Below are positions 12,388 through 24,968 of a stretch of 64,000 bases of DNA, piece by piece. The position numbers and the translations under genes were made by a program. Source of the DNA: Syngnathus acus. Lineage: Eukaryota > Chordata > Actinopteri > Syngnathiformes > Syngnathidae. Where the stretch lies: positions 7,059,104 through 7,123,103 of the forward strand of contig NC_051105.1 of the NCBI RefSeq assembly GCF_901709675.1, read 5' to 3'. Within the stretch, counting starts at the first letter, position 1; each line of letters begins with the position of its first letter. Under the pieces are notes generated by a model. That model was not told the origin of the DNA. It was given only the letters and a program-made list of their open reading frames with translations, and made no database searches.

Positions 12388-12493
12388 TTCAGTTCAAACA
12401 AAATAAACATAGCTATGAGGGTTTGTGCATATCAACCCTTTTCAGTTCAAACAAAATACACATAGCTATGAGGGTTTGTGCATATCAACCCTT
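12388..12493 (+). repeat. 53-bp tandem duplication, two copies
   Basis: Positions 12388-12440 and 12441-12493 are the same 53-bp unit ('ttcagttcaaacaaaata...' to '...catatcaaccctt') with one mismatch (aataaac / aatacac). The near identity points to a recent duplication or a sequencing/assembly artefact. Confidence 0.95.
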
Positions 12494-13949
12494 AATCGGA
12501 CCAATACGCCTCATTGGAGCCATACAAATCCTCTTATTTAACGTAAAACTGATCTTATTATAATCTGTATTTCATAGTTACAACATCAGGTATGTGCAGA
12601 CGGTCACACACTTCTGAGGGTCAATACAGGGCAAGCGATACCAGATAATCAAGCCGAATGATTGAAATGTAAATGGTTAAATCTGATTGGGCCTGTGACT
12701 TGTATTATAAAAAGAATATAACAATAATAGTCAATAAGAGTTGATGTGGTTCAGCCAGCCCAAGGGCATCTAACCTATCTTGCACAACTCTAAAAACTAT
12801 AGTGCGGAAATTGTGTGGATCCAGTTTAAACCACTGTCCTACTTTATCATGTTCAACCAGCTCTCTCACCAAAGTTGAGCATTTGCCATGAACCCTTAAT
12901 TGCGGTCATTTTAAGAAACTGTTTTAGTGCCAGTCGTTAAAAAGAACAATAGTGTTTTATGACCGCCTTTCAACTTCTCTAATGTTCCCATTCACTAACT
13001 ATGTCAGTGTGTACATTGAATGTCATTAATGCTTCTCATGGAGGGGTGGATGAGTTGGTCATGTTTTATTTTTTGGGTACAATGTCTGAAATCATTGTTT
13101 TGTTAGAATGTTTCCATTTTGTACAGTTACAGCAAAGTCAGCGACCTGAGCTGTGAGATAACGCTACCTTATTTCTATCTTTAGACTAGAATTGAACAGA
13201 AGACCTCATTTTATGTAACGACTTGTCATTTGGCCAAGCCATTCAAAGCTGCCAGGGGAGTTGGAGCCGATTCACCTAAGAGATCGCAACAAATCCATTG
13301 GCTCATTTCAAAGGACTGTGTTTTGAAAACAGCTTTATATCCTGTGCAAAAGTAGGGCAAGGAAGTCCCGAGAAAGTCAGTGACGACCCTCTGCTGCTGT
13401 AACGCCTGTATCAAGCTGTCCAAATATTTTAGTTGCAATATTTACTTATGATAGGCCATGGGGTTGAGGTGGCGATTCCTCTCCCTCCAAAAGGGACATT
13501 GCAGTGCGCATGGGCCTCCAGCCAACTGGCAGGCTCAGCGGTTACTCTAAAATAACGTCCTTACAAGTACCAGTCAGTGCAAGGCTACAATTATTATTTA
13601 TTTATGCCGGGTTTTCATTTACCGTGGTTGTGTTTATAATCTCGGATGAGTCGTTTGGTATCGAAAGTAGATACTGTGTCGATATAATGTAAATAAAAAG
13701 TTGCAATAGGCAGTGGTTGAGGTTGGTGGATGAAAGTTGACTAGGCTAGGCAGTGTCTAATGGCTGCTGTTTTCCGCACTCCTTGCAACTTTAGTAAAAG
13801 GAATATTGACATATCTGCAACAGGTTTGAGTCAGTAATTATGTAGATATCGTCGCAGTTGGAGGGAAACCTTTTGTGTCCAAAAATAATACCCACAACTC
13901 ATATGCATTATAGTTTAAAAATCAAAAATCTTTTCCAAATTCTGGATTT

Positions 13950-14940
13950 CCAGACTTCGCAAATCTGTTGTTCTGTCAAGGAATAGCAAAACACACTTGT
14001 TTGTTTTCTATTCAAAACAGTCCTTAGACATAATAGTAGATTGTAATCCAAATGGTTGTGGCGTTGACAATTAATGAAGGTGTGGGCGCAGTTTGCTTTT
14101 AAGTCACAGCAATGGAATGATACAAGGAAGAGATGAAGGATATGGAAAATCTGTGGCTTAGGAACCAATAGAGTGATCTGCAGTTTACAGTAACTAGGGC
14201 AAAGGCTTGGTGTGTGTGTGTGTTTTTTTTTCCAACATGGAATCAACAGGATTCCGTCGCATATTCTGAGTCTTGTATAAAGCCGCTCGATATGTTTCTG
14301 CATCTTTCATTTCCAACCATGTCTATATAACGACAGTGGCCGCAGTTTGAGCTCGATTGATTGTGGTATGTAATGCTGATATATATACACTTTCAGTGTT
14401 ATGTTTGAATTGTAACAACAGGCAACAACTCCTCTTTCGTTTGTGATTGTTTAAAGAAAAAAATAGATGTCTAATCTTTGGTTGTGACTTTGCGATCATG
14501 GGAGTCAAATACCGCAATGTGTCTCACAGTGTTTATGAAAAGACCGCTCTCTCTCTCTCGCTCTCTCCCCTAGCCTTCTCAAAATACAAAATCAGGCACC
14601 TTATTTAAAATGTTTGTGTGTTCTAAAATAACAAGGCTCATTGAGGTCAGCACCGCCCGCCACAAAGACATTTTACGTTCTATCAGCGGTGTAACAGCTG
14701 CATGACGATGACTGAACTAAAGTCCCAGAGAGAACTGGCCCAAGGGCAGGGCCCGTGAAGGACTCTACGCCGGAGAGCTGACTCATGATTACTGAAACAA
14801 TCACTTAAATATGTATTAGCAAAGTAAGAATTGAAGCAGTTATGAGCCGAAGCAGAGATGCCAAGACAGTTATGCAAGCTATTAAGTAAATTGGTGTGGT
14901 TGATGGCTTGAGAGGCAGCAGTTAAATGGAATGCTGCTAA
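13950..14940 (-). mobile_element. decayed L2/Rex-type LINE, reverse transcriptase remnants
   Basis: On the minus strand, 14937-14800 translates to a segment with AINHTNLLNSLHNCLGISAS and FNSYF, the pattern of a non-LTR reverse transcriptase around its first catalytic block. The normal AAFD is here AASQ, so the catalytic aspartate is lost. About 14760-14710 in a shifted frame gives a worn GVPQGS-LGPVL block. Further on, 14153-13990 shows HTFIN, LDY, NLL and RTVLNRK, matching the C-terminal part of the same enzymes. Frameshifts and stops separate these pieces, so it is dead. It lies antisense in tbl1x intron 1. Family placement is from recall. Confidence 0.7.
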
Positions 14941-17900
14941 TGGAGAAATAGCTTGGATGCAAGATGAGGAAATATCGGAGAGTACAGTAATCCCTCCCTC
15001 TTCCACTGAAGTGGTTATGTTTCCTAATAACTTATTTGTACACACGGAGAACAAAAGTAAAAACATGCCGACTGCTCTGCATTGAAGGAAAGACATCCGA
15101 TGTACAATATGCGGCACTCTCTTGTGGTTTGAGTTTGTGTACCGTCTTCTTAAATCCCTAGTACGGTAGAAGGTCCCTTTATACGAACGCGGACAGATAT
15201 TCCGTTACCCTCTGTGTGCAAACAGAGCTTGGCGGCAGTTTACAGGTAAACCCCAAAGGTCAGATTTAAAAGTAGAAGGCACTGGCTTCAGGGTTCCACT
15301 GCTTGTTTTGTTGCCATGTTGCTTATTCAACGCGAATAACACGCTGTGTTTGAGGTTGGATTTTTTTTTTTAAGAGACCGTGCTACTGGCTTTCATTTTT
15401 TTAGTAGAAATACATTTCCTCAATATCCAAGTTATGGTCAGCATTCGGGTTCCTAAAACAATTGGAATAACCCGTGAACATGCCTCAACGGACAGAGCCA
15501 CTCGCGCATTGATATATCTCGATTAAACCCGCGACACACATTGACGTCATGGGGCAAATAGATGTCATTTCCGCTTCTTACTTTTTACCATAAATGAAAC
15601 ACATTGGAGTCATCTCACTCACCACGAGAATAAAGCAGTGGGCTGCTTTTCCGCCGGTCTCCATCACCATTGATTACATCTGCTTGCGTGAATTACAAGC
15701 CAGACGTATGAACTCGAATATACTGTCTATATACACAAAGTGTTATTTTCACTGTAGAAACAGAAAATAATGTGAAATCACTGTATTTCCTGTACTACAA
15801 AGAAAAAAAGATTAATTTCCTGAGCAGAACCGTTGTGATGAATTCAGCAACCTGAGAAAGTTATGACAGCGTTGGTTAATGTGCGTTGTGAAGATATGGA
15901 TAATCTTCTCAATAGCGCAAAGTGGTTGCCCGCGCTAGTATGAATATTTTAAGACAAGCGGCAACCGAAATAACCAAAGCTAGCTATTCTCATCCACAAC
16001 CTGGTTATATTCATACACCAACAGATTGTGTCACGTTCTTGTCCGGACATGCTGCAAAGATTATTGTAGTCCAGCAATGGCAGCCGATGGAAAAGTCGTA
16101 ATTCCTCTGTAACTTTGCCATTCAGAAAATGAGACACGCATGATTAAGTGTTAGTGTACTCGTTAGTTGGTCGTTGCAGGGTAGTAAGACTGACTCATCA
16201 ACCTGTTGGTCAATCGTTGTATAATCTCTTCTATATGACTGTTGCAACTACAGAATGTTAATTTTATCCATTTGTTTCCTTATAAGACCCCGTATGAGAT
16301 GTAGTTTTGCAAGCACCTTTTAACGGAGGCAAGACCACGGATCATTTTCAGCACACGACTTGACTGTGACACCCCTGCATGGGCTTTGACATGTCTCAGA
16401 TCTTGAATGATCATACCTTTGTGCGATATTTGGTACCTGCTGTTCTGGGGGGAGTGAAGACAGATTGCAGGCAAAGGTGACAGGAGGGATTCATGTTGCC
16501 TGATTCAATCTTGGACTCAAATGCAATTCTGTCTTTGTCATCTGCGATTGTGCCTGGATATTGTGTTAGCTATAAATGTAACATCTGCAGATTTTCCATA
16601 GCACACCTTAGTCACAGTCTGTGATTCTCCTCTTGCAAACTCCTTTCACACCTACCGAGAATATTCCTGGTCCTTGCAGAGGTGACAGAACAGTACATTG
16701 CTGTAATGGTGCTTGCAATATTGGATCAGTCTGTCTAAGCATAGTCCCAGAATAAAACAGGAAAGAGCAGCTCGCACACAACCCATGTGGTGTTCTAACA
16801 GATTTTTGTTTTATAGAATTTATAGTCATTAACACACTACTTGGCAGTATTGCCACTTTGTATGCCAACAAACAGCAATGGCAGATCTTGCAATATTACA
16901 CCAAAACTATTGCGGCTTCCGCACGTCCTTGTTACCTTGTCATCAAAAGTCTTCATATTTTAAAAGCCAAACAAGACATTGACCTCTAATGTTCCTTATT
17001 GTCCTTGCTTGTCCTACCCTAACATTTAGACAACTTCACATCCAAAAGTACATTTTGCACCCATTTTTTTAAACCCACGCATTCAATCATGCATTGAATT
17101 GGAATGAATAGAATGACCGTGAGTTTATTTCAAAAGCACTTTCTTTTCTCTTTTTTTCCAAATAAAACTGTAGTTAAGTGAAAATGCTGCTGTATCTGTG
17201 GAGAATGGTTTGTGCTTCTAGAATGTTGAACGTTTTTGTTTGTGTAATCTGTGAATACCCGTTGCTCTTATCGAGAGGAGCTAGTAAAATATATAGGTCG
17301 GGGGGCCACAGACTTTTTTTTTTAAGTTAGCGATTAGTGCAAAGGGCTTACAAACTTGACAAATGAAATTTCACGTGTTGTGAAATGAACATATTGACCT
17401 CGCTCGTCTTTACGTAATGGCGCGTTAACCGTTGTTAAATGGATTCTGAAATGTCCTGGGCCTGCTTACTGTATCTGCTCTGGTTAGCCCAAACATATCT
17501 CAAACTGTATAAGCTAAGCAAGCAAAGACCTCAAGTAACAAATGAAATTGTAAGCCCAGCTTTTCCTTTCCTGGAGAGTGAAGACAAAGACTCAGCATGC
17601 TTCTAACAGTGCAGTTTGCTAAGCAGATTTCTTTTTTTAAGGAGATGCCAAAACAACACATCCATTACTGCCTTTTTGTCTCTGTACGTTGGCGGACGAA
17701 GCGTTTTCAGTACAGAGCTGCAGTCTGATGATTGGCCGATGGTGAATAACCTCTGTGCAACAGCAGAAATGGAATAGAAAGGAAACAGCGAACAAAGCTT
17801 TCTCGATGTTATAAATAGCCTCGTGCCAAGAGGAAATAACCCAAAATGTTGGATGTCTTCCATTGCTGTCCTCTGTTTACTGTGACTCTTTTTTGTTGGA

Positions 17901-18619
17901 ATTGTTGGCGGGTTCTGTTGTGTTGAGCTGCTGTAATGTCACACTATTTATGTCTTACCCCTCCCTGCTGTGGAAACGCCAGCCGCTTTGGGGTTTACCC
18001 TCTAAAGTCTGCAGTGGCTCGTTGAACTGCAGCATTGGGTGAAAACATGAAGTCCTGTGGCTGGACAAAGCATCTCAAGGAAGGAAATTACAGTGATACA
18101 ATTAGAACAATTTATTTTCTGGAGTTGCAAGCAAAAAATGGAGTTATAAGAAGCAGATGGTGGCAGAAAATTACACACAAAAAACAGGCAGATAGTGAAT
18201 GTTTCTTTAAAAAAAAAAAAGGCCAAGTACTTCCTTCATGTGCTTTATTGCCACTCCCAGTTGAAGTTTATTATAAAACTAAACAAATAATTTTGTGTGC
18301 TGTCATAAACCTCACCCCATTATCTTTGCCTCACAAAATGCCGCTAGCTTAATGCTAACACACAATGCAAAACACCCTTGATGAGCTAACCGAGCAAACA
18401 ATGTTGCGGTGGTTATGAGCAACGGATGTTTGAACACAAACGGTGCCGCAACACTTGTAGGCAGACAATATAACCAGTATGCAGTTACTTGCATACTTAT
18501 TGGACTTCCATCAAAAATAGTTGAAAAGACCAGAAAAACCGGTGCGAGAGGCTTTCACTAGGCCAACAACAACATTGGAGGAGCATCAGGAATTTCTGAG
18601 AAGTACCGACTACTTAGCA

Positions 18620-18965
18620 CAGAGGTTCTCAACTGTTGTCACTCTGGGACCTATGTTTTCCTGTTGTCAAGTCGTGACCCATTTTTATAAGTCAGGAAAA
18701 ATGTCTTTGAGGATACATATTTTAAACATACACACTAACGTAGTAAAGTTATAGTTACAGTAAATATAGTATTGGTATTAAAAAACAAAACAAAGATTGA
18801 ATTGAAAACGGATTTGTATGTTCGCACCTTCACGAACCAAACCCTTGTTCGCAACTTCATGAACCAAACCCTTGTAAAAACAAATTTGCCCTATCTGGCT
18901 GCAATCTATCCCAAATGAATCTGCGACCCACTTTTGGGTCCTGACCCACCAGTTGCGAATCATTG
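18620..18965. mobile_element. hAT-like non-autonomous element
   Basis: The left end (cagaGGTTCTCAACTgttg) and the right end (caccAGTTGCGAATCattg) form imperfect inverted repeats. The inside has mirrored 'gtcgtgacccatttttat' and 'ctgcgacccacttttggg' text typical of a widespread vertebrate hAT family. A 27-bp internal tandem duplication lies at 18820-18846 / 18847-18873. No coding capacity. Confidence 0.65.
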
Positions 18966-19682
18966 CTTCAGTACATGTGACAATAATCTCATCATCTTCG
19001 CGTGTCTGGGCTGTGACGTACGGTGGTGAAACCTTATATTACAAAGACAAACATCCAAGGCCTGCTACATTTTGCAAAGACACACTTAAAATCCTGCAAA
19101 CGCTTGTGGGAAAATGTGTGTTGGTCGAATGCAAACAAGGTCAAACATTCTGGGCCATAATACAAAAGATATGGTTGGTACAAAAACAAAGCTGCGCAAG
19201 AAATCAAAATGGTGGTGACATCCTGGGATCCGTTTTTCTTGCGCTTGCACTTTCAATGTTGTTAGTGTTCGTAATTTCAATAAGATGCTTTTGCTCTCTG
19301 CATTTTTGATGTCTTTAGCCGCTGTGTTTTGAAACGCTTCTAGGTGTCGCGCTGTTTGCAATTATAAGTAGTTAAGTGTCATCGCCAACTACTGGCCTGG
19401 AGTGCATATTACCGCGTTTTAGAGCATTTAATTTTGGTTAATGTTTTTTTGTTGCAAGCAGCAATTTGAATGTCCTGCTGCTGTTGTCGCATACACTAAT
19501 CCCGAGCTCATGTGGGCGTAGTTTTAGCATCGCACCGTACGCATATGAGAAAAAGAGCGCGGCTCGGAATGAAGCTGAGTATTTCGGTTTGACCTCAAAG
19601 TCAGATGGAAGGGAAGCGCGAGGAGTGTGGGGGCTGCTTCGGGTGGCATGAGCAGCTGTTGACAGAAAAGCGAGATCTTCCG

Positions 19683-19696
19683 GTTGCCATAGTAAC
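19683..19696 (+). promoter_or_regulatory. RFX X-box
   Basis: GTTGCCATAGTAAC is a strong X-box (GTTRCCATRGYAAC type), the binding site of RFX factors. It lies within the presumed tbl1x intron 1. Confidence 0.55.
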
Positions 19697-22600
19697 ATTT
19701 GTATTGCCCACACTGCTGTGCGCGTCGCCGTGTTTATAGCTTATTTGTGCAGCCCTCCTGATGCCGGCGGAAAAAAAAGATAATTGCCCAGCCCGGGCTT
19801 TTGTGTTGACAACTTGCCACCTCAAGGACAGTGTTTCTTTCTTTTAGCTTTGTACTTGGCAATCTGTACTAACACCAAAGACATGGCTGTAAGTAACTAG
19901 CATTTTACGTCATACAGTGAAAGCGTGCTTGCGATACATCCATTTTATAACATTTCCTTCTGACAAAAAATGACAGTTTCACATCCTGTCAGTAGTGAGG
20001 CACTTCCCGCTTCTCCACATACTACATGTTTCATGAATCTTCAATCTTCATGTCTCACAGATGCACACTTTGTCTTTTGACAAATCACACAACATAAAGG
20101 AGCTGTCACACTGGCTCACGTTGGCCTAGATTTGATTCTGCCAGCACATCCTCTACCATCTTGTATGTGTAGAAAAGCAGAAATGATGGCGATCTGTGTT
20201 GAACTCGCATCATTGCAGTCTTTTCGGCTTGTATTGTGTGGGAGCCATTAAGATAGCAGATTATGTATTGCATGTACGTGTCTTGTACTGAGGCGCTGTC
20301 TGTGTCCCGCAATCTCCCTCCGCACGCGCACAATATATTCATTGCCACCCACCCCCACGCTGTCGTAGACACATGCAGGCCGCCTGCGCTTACTCCCAAC
20401 AGCATCCATATCAGGCTATTTGACTAACAGATAAGGCTGGACATGGGGGGGGGGGGGTTTGCTGGACAGCTCATGCAATAAATAGTTTAATCTTTGCTTT
20501 GTACAGTGGTACTATAAAGGAGACACTGGTAAGGGAAGATGTTACCTTGATGTTAACCGGCCGTTTCATTTGTTTGAGATTGTAAAAGAAGGCGCATTTG
20601 AGTGCTTGTTGCTCGTGGTTGATATCATTTTAATTTATACTCGTGTGACAATGTTAAAAAAATTAGATGCGTAAGCGCCTTACACATCTTTATTAACCCT
20701 CCTCATTTGTCATTAAAATTAATATATTGTCCGACCTTTCCGAGGTATCACCGTACCTCAGTTATATTCGCCAGATAATGAGTCGGAGCGCATTAGAACT
20801 GACGGCTTACCAGCGATTAATTCCCTCGGGGCCATTTGTTCAATGTCAAAATATTTTTTATGCATATCCCCCCTTTCTGGAGTCAGTGAAAATGATGTTG
20901 ATGTCTGACGTGAAAATTAGCCCTTATCGTATGGATGTATCGATCCGAAACAACAGAAGTTTCTGAAATCTCATAGGATTGTCAAAGTAACATGGACGTG
21001 AGTCAGATTGAAGGCAATATTACAGTGTCAGACCCTCTGCAATAGGACTGTTGAAATGAACCAACCATAATGGCGCCGTGCTTGATAGCACTGCACCACA
21101 TCAAAACCCGTCAAGAGCTGCACTGGCACGTTGATGTTTTTTTTTTAAACAGTGTTCTTTTGTAGAGGACAGCATTTCCCACAGAATTTGATTCGCCTTG
21201 TGGTATCTCCATTTTTATGTGATCCATCCCATATCCTTATTTACAAGCAAATCATTCATCAGAGCGAGATATCTCATATTCACATCTGCCCTACTATGGT
21301 TGTTTCCGACCAGTCCGATAAGCGCATCACATGATCTTGCGCATTGCTGATCGAGTGTGAGACGTTTAAACTCATCAATGTGGTCAGACTCCAAAAGGGT
21401 TCTGATTTACGGATCAATCCGTAATCCACAAATCTGGATCCAAGGATGGAGTGAACTGACAAATTGATCTAATCCAGCGGGCTAAGTGGACGTTTGCTAA
21501 AATGCTCCCGCGAAGAATCCAATTTTGTCACCATCCCCCATTTATTGGGCAGGCAGGGAATACACCCATCCATATGCCACAATAGCACACTCGGTTATTT
21601 ATCAAACAAGAAAATGCCTATGCAAGCCTTATTGTACAGAAAATCCATTGAAAAATGAGCTTTGGGATCACTACTACCTGGGTGACAAGCAGCCGATTGG
21701 GATGACCTATTTCATTGTGAATCTCCTTAAAGGAGCTGTAGGTTTCAGGTCCCACGTTGCTGGTGTGAGCAACCTCTTTGTGCCAGGGAACGATCTGTAA
21801 TGTGTAGCTGATCATCAGCCAGTCATTTTATTATCCGTCGTGACTTAAAGGAATGTTAACCAGTGGGTAATTTGCTGAACCACATCGCTGGCGACGAGTG
21901 ACTCAGAACAGACAAGCCGCACGTCGAATCAGGAAACAGGAATCGGCCGTGTGAGTTGTGGCTGAAACCAGTTTTTTTTCTTCTACTTTTTTTCCAGATT
22001 CATGACCCTGAAATAGTGCAGTGTTTTCCCCTCCTGTCTTTGGATATAAATCGAGTGGTCCTCAGTGTTATCACTTCCCCAGCAGTGTTTTCCTGTTTTA
22101 TGTCGGGGATAGGGGGGCGCGCTATGAAGTGCACAAATTGTTGTTGTGATTACCTGTTTTTAGGATCATTATATATCACCCTGCCCCCATTCCACCATTC
22201 CTCTCGCTCCCTTCTTCTCGCTTCTACTTCCCCTCCCCCATACTCCCTGGCCAAGCTTTCCCCCTCCCCCGCTCAAGACTGCAGCCCAACCAGAAGCTTC
22301 AAAGGCGGGTTTTACTCAGCAGAGCAGTTCAAGAGAAAATGGCTGCTGTTTCCAGGTCTTGTTTGCACATCTGTCAGGAGGTGACTGTTCAGGAGAAAAT
22401 GGGGTCCCTGCTATGCTGGTTTCAGCAGCATTCTTTTCGCAGACCTGCATGGGCTGGAGAAGGCTGCTTTTTGTTTTGCACATTTGAATCAACATCCCGT
22501 TTGTAGGAGGATTGCTATTTTCCATTCATTACGAGTGGAATTTGGTGATGTTTTGTTATATCTCAGAACCCATGCAATCATTTACAAGCTTTTCTGATTG

Positions 22601-24477
22601 ACCGAATATGTGAATTGAATGAATGCTGGAATCCATAAATTGGGCCCTATAGCTACCTAGTAGCGTATTGTCTATTTTTAGACTGCCATAAATGCAGCAC
22701 TGTCTTGGTTCAGCGGCTTTATTGCAAAAGATGTCTCTGCATCCATAAATGTTAACATTGCACCATTTTTTAACGCCTCGCCTTTCTGTACATAATGCGT
22801 ATGAAGGCGTAGGGGACGTGGGGGGATGGGAAAATTGCAGCCCTGCTCCAAAATGCACAGGGCTCATCGGCACAACGCCACACATTTTTCCAGCAATTTT
22901 TTTTGTACTGGGCAGTTAAGTGCCATCTGATTATTTTGTGTTGCATACACAGGAAATCCTGCATTTACGCTCTCAGTTCCACAGCTGCATTGGCTATTAT
23001 GTGTGCATATTGGATCATAAATTCCAGGCATGAGCACATCCAATTATCAGCTATGGGGATGTTGTGTTTCTATTTTATTCATACATTTTTTTTTTTTAGA
23101 TTTGTTGTGGAAGGCTTAGCGTCTATCTTATTTTGTTTTTCTTTTAACAGGAATACCTCTGCCGTTTGCAGGCAAATAGTGTCGTACATTTTGTTTTATT
23201 TCGAGACGAACAAGTCAACAATCACTGGGATCTTTGTGCATAATCGCCCGTGTCATGAAATAAGGTTCAGTCTGTTCCGGGGTTGAAAAATTTTGTTCTC
23301 TATGTAGTGTTTACAGGACTTGTTCAAACTAACCATCACAGACACATCTCGTGTTTTGAAGTCCTCTTCCTAAGCTCAGAGCAGAAAACTAGAACAAGGT
23401 TTTCATGTTCTCCTCTTCTTACATCCACGGACATAAAGGTATAAAATGATTTTCTATATAGATGTACTTAGTAGGTTAGGCTCATAAATGATCCTGGTTA
23501 GTGATAGACTGTTGCCTGTTGTAATTAATGAATGTTAGTATGAACATTTCCTGTTAATCTAACAGTGTGTTCTTTGTATTTTCACTCATGTTTGAAAAAA
23601 CAAATTGATTTGTTGGTGTCAAATAAAAACAGACAGTTGGGATTTCTGCATCGGATCCACGAAAAAGAAAACCTCAAGGTGTAGGGCTGCTTGATGTTGT
23701 GAGTAGTATTCCACATTTTACTTTGAACCAAACCGAATCGAATGATATTATTTAATTCTGTGAATCTCTGTCGTGTCGTCCAAATGTATTTTTGTTTTTT
23801 AGTTCCCAGCTACCATGCATAAGTCTTTCTCCTTTTAAATACACACATTTTCCCTCAAAGCTTTAATGGCACCATGTTACACCATCTGCACAGACATGTC
23901 AACTGCATTGTCCTTTATACAAACTACCGATGACCATCTATTTGTATGCTCTATCAGTTTTGGCCGAGGCCCATAAAACCTCTTAGCCATTGTAGCTAAA
24001 CAAAAATAATCTCTTAGCCACACTTGAAAGTCATTCGCCACTTCATCTTGAATTTTTATGTTGCTAAACTTTTCAAAGCTGCTTGTCCTTTTGCACAACC
24101 CTGCAAGTTTGTTTTTATGCAGAAGTCAATGCGGTAGTCACGTGTTACTTTCATTCTCGGTACTCAACCCTCACTACCATGACTAAACACCGCCACATAT
24201 AAACAATGCGGAAACTTCATTTGAATGTAATTATATTGTCACAAATCATATGCGTTACTGGAGAATTGTGGAATTATTCAATTTGCATACATATGCATAA
24301 TGACATTTCTGCTTTGAAGTTAGATGCAGACTTTTGACAAGAGTTTCCCTGGGAGAATTTTGATCAACCAAAGTGGCTTTTGCCAGCATAGCGAGCCTGG
24401 AAAATATTTCCATGGCCTCACACTGTTTCTGTTTTAGTGTCAGGGAATTGGTGTATTGTATCACGTTTTGCAGAGGG

Positions 24478-24592
24478 ACCCGCTTGGATTCTATCGTTCA
24501 TGACCAGAATTTAAACCCTGGTCCCCTGTGTCAAAAAGCAGCAGCGTTACCCAATCAATCACCCAATGCATCGCGTGAGCTCCAGCGACTGC
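24478..24592 (+). repeat. L2-like repeat fragment
   Basis: 'ccagaatttaaaccctggtc' followed by 'cagcagcgttacccaatcaa' is a diverged copy of the common fish repeat segment 'attcgaaccctggtc ... cagcgctacccac'. Confidence 0.55.
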
Positions 24593-24954
24593 CAAATTAG
24601 TCTGTAACCTAACCTAGAACATATTGTACTCATAACGTACCATTGTTAGTGGGAACAAACTCTATGATGTTTGTACACTAGTATTATGTTAAGATGTTGA
24701 AAGTAGGAATGAAAACTAATTTGTCCCCCCCGAAAAAAACAAGAAATGTATGCTTAGCTTTCTACCTGCGAACAAAGAGACACGTGTTTGTTGTCAACAT
24801 ATCTCTAAACCAAGTTGTGGTGGTGGAAACGTACCCGAACTGCTGTGTAAAAGCAAGCTAGAGAGCTAAAGCTTTTACTTGGCATGCTTTTCACTCATGA
24901 CACTGATGTTGTTTGGTGTGACTGAGCCTTGAGTCCAGCACGGCAGACATTAGT

Positions 24955-24968
24955 GTTCCCATGACAAC
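24955..24968 (+). promoter_or_regulatory. RFX X-box-like site
   Basis: GTTCCCATGACAAC fits the GTTNCCATGRCAAC form of the RFX site. It is in the presumed tbl1x intron 1, about 1.6 kb before the coding start. Confidence 0.45.

Noticed and set aside
14683-15117. 144-codon minus-strand open frame as a host gene
   Set aside because: Its middle is a worn LINE reverse transcriptase block with the catalytic aspartate lost, so it is annotated as a mobile element relic.
15542-15549. Further TGACGTCA sites (15542, 32608) as promoters
   Set aside because: Isolated in AT-rich DNA with no exon, donor or CG-rich context. Single 8-mers of this kind are not enough.
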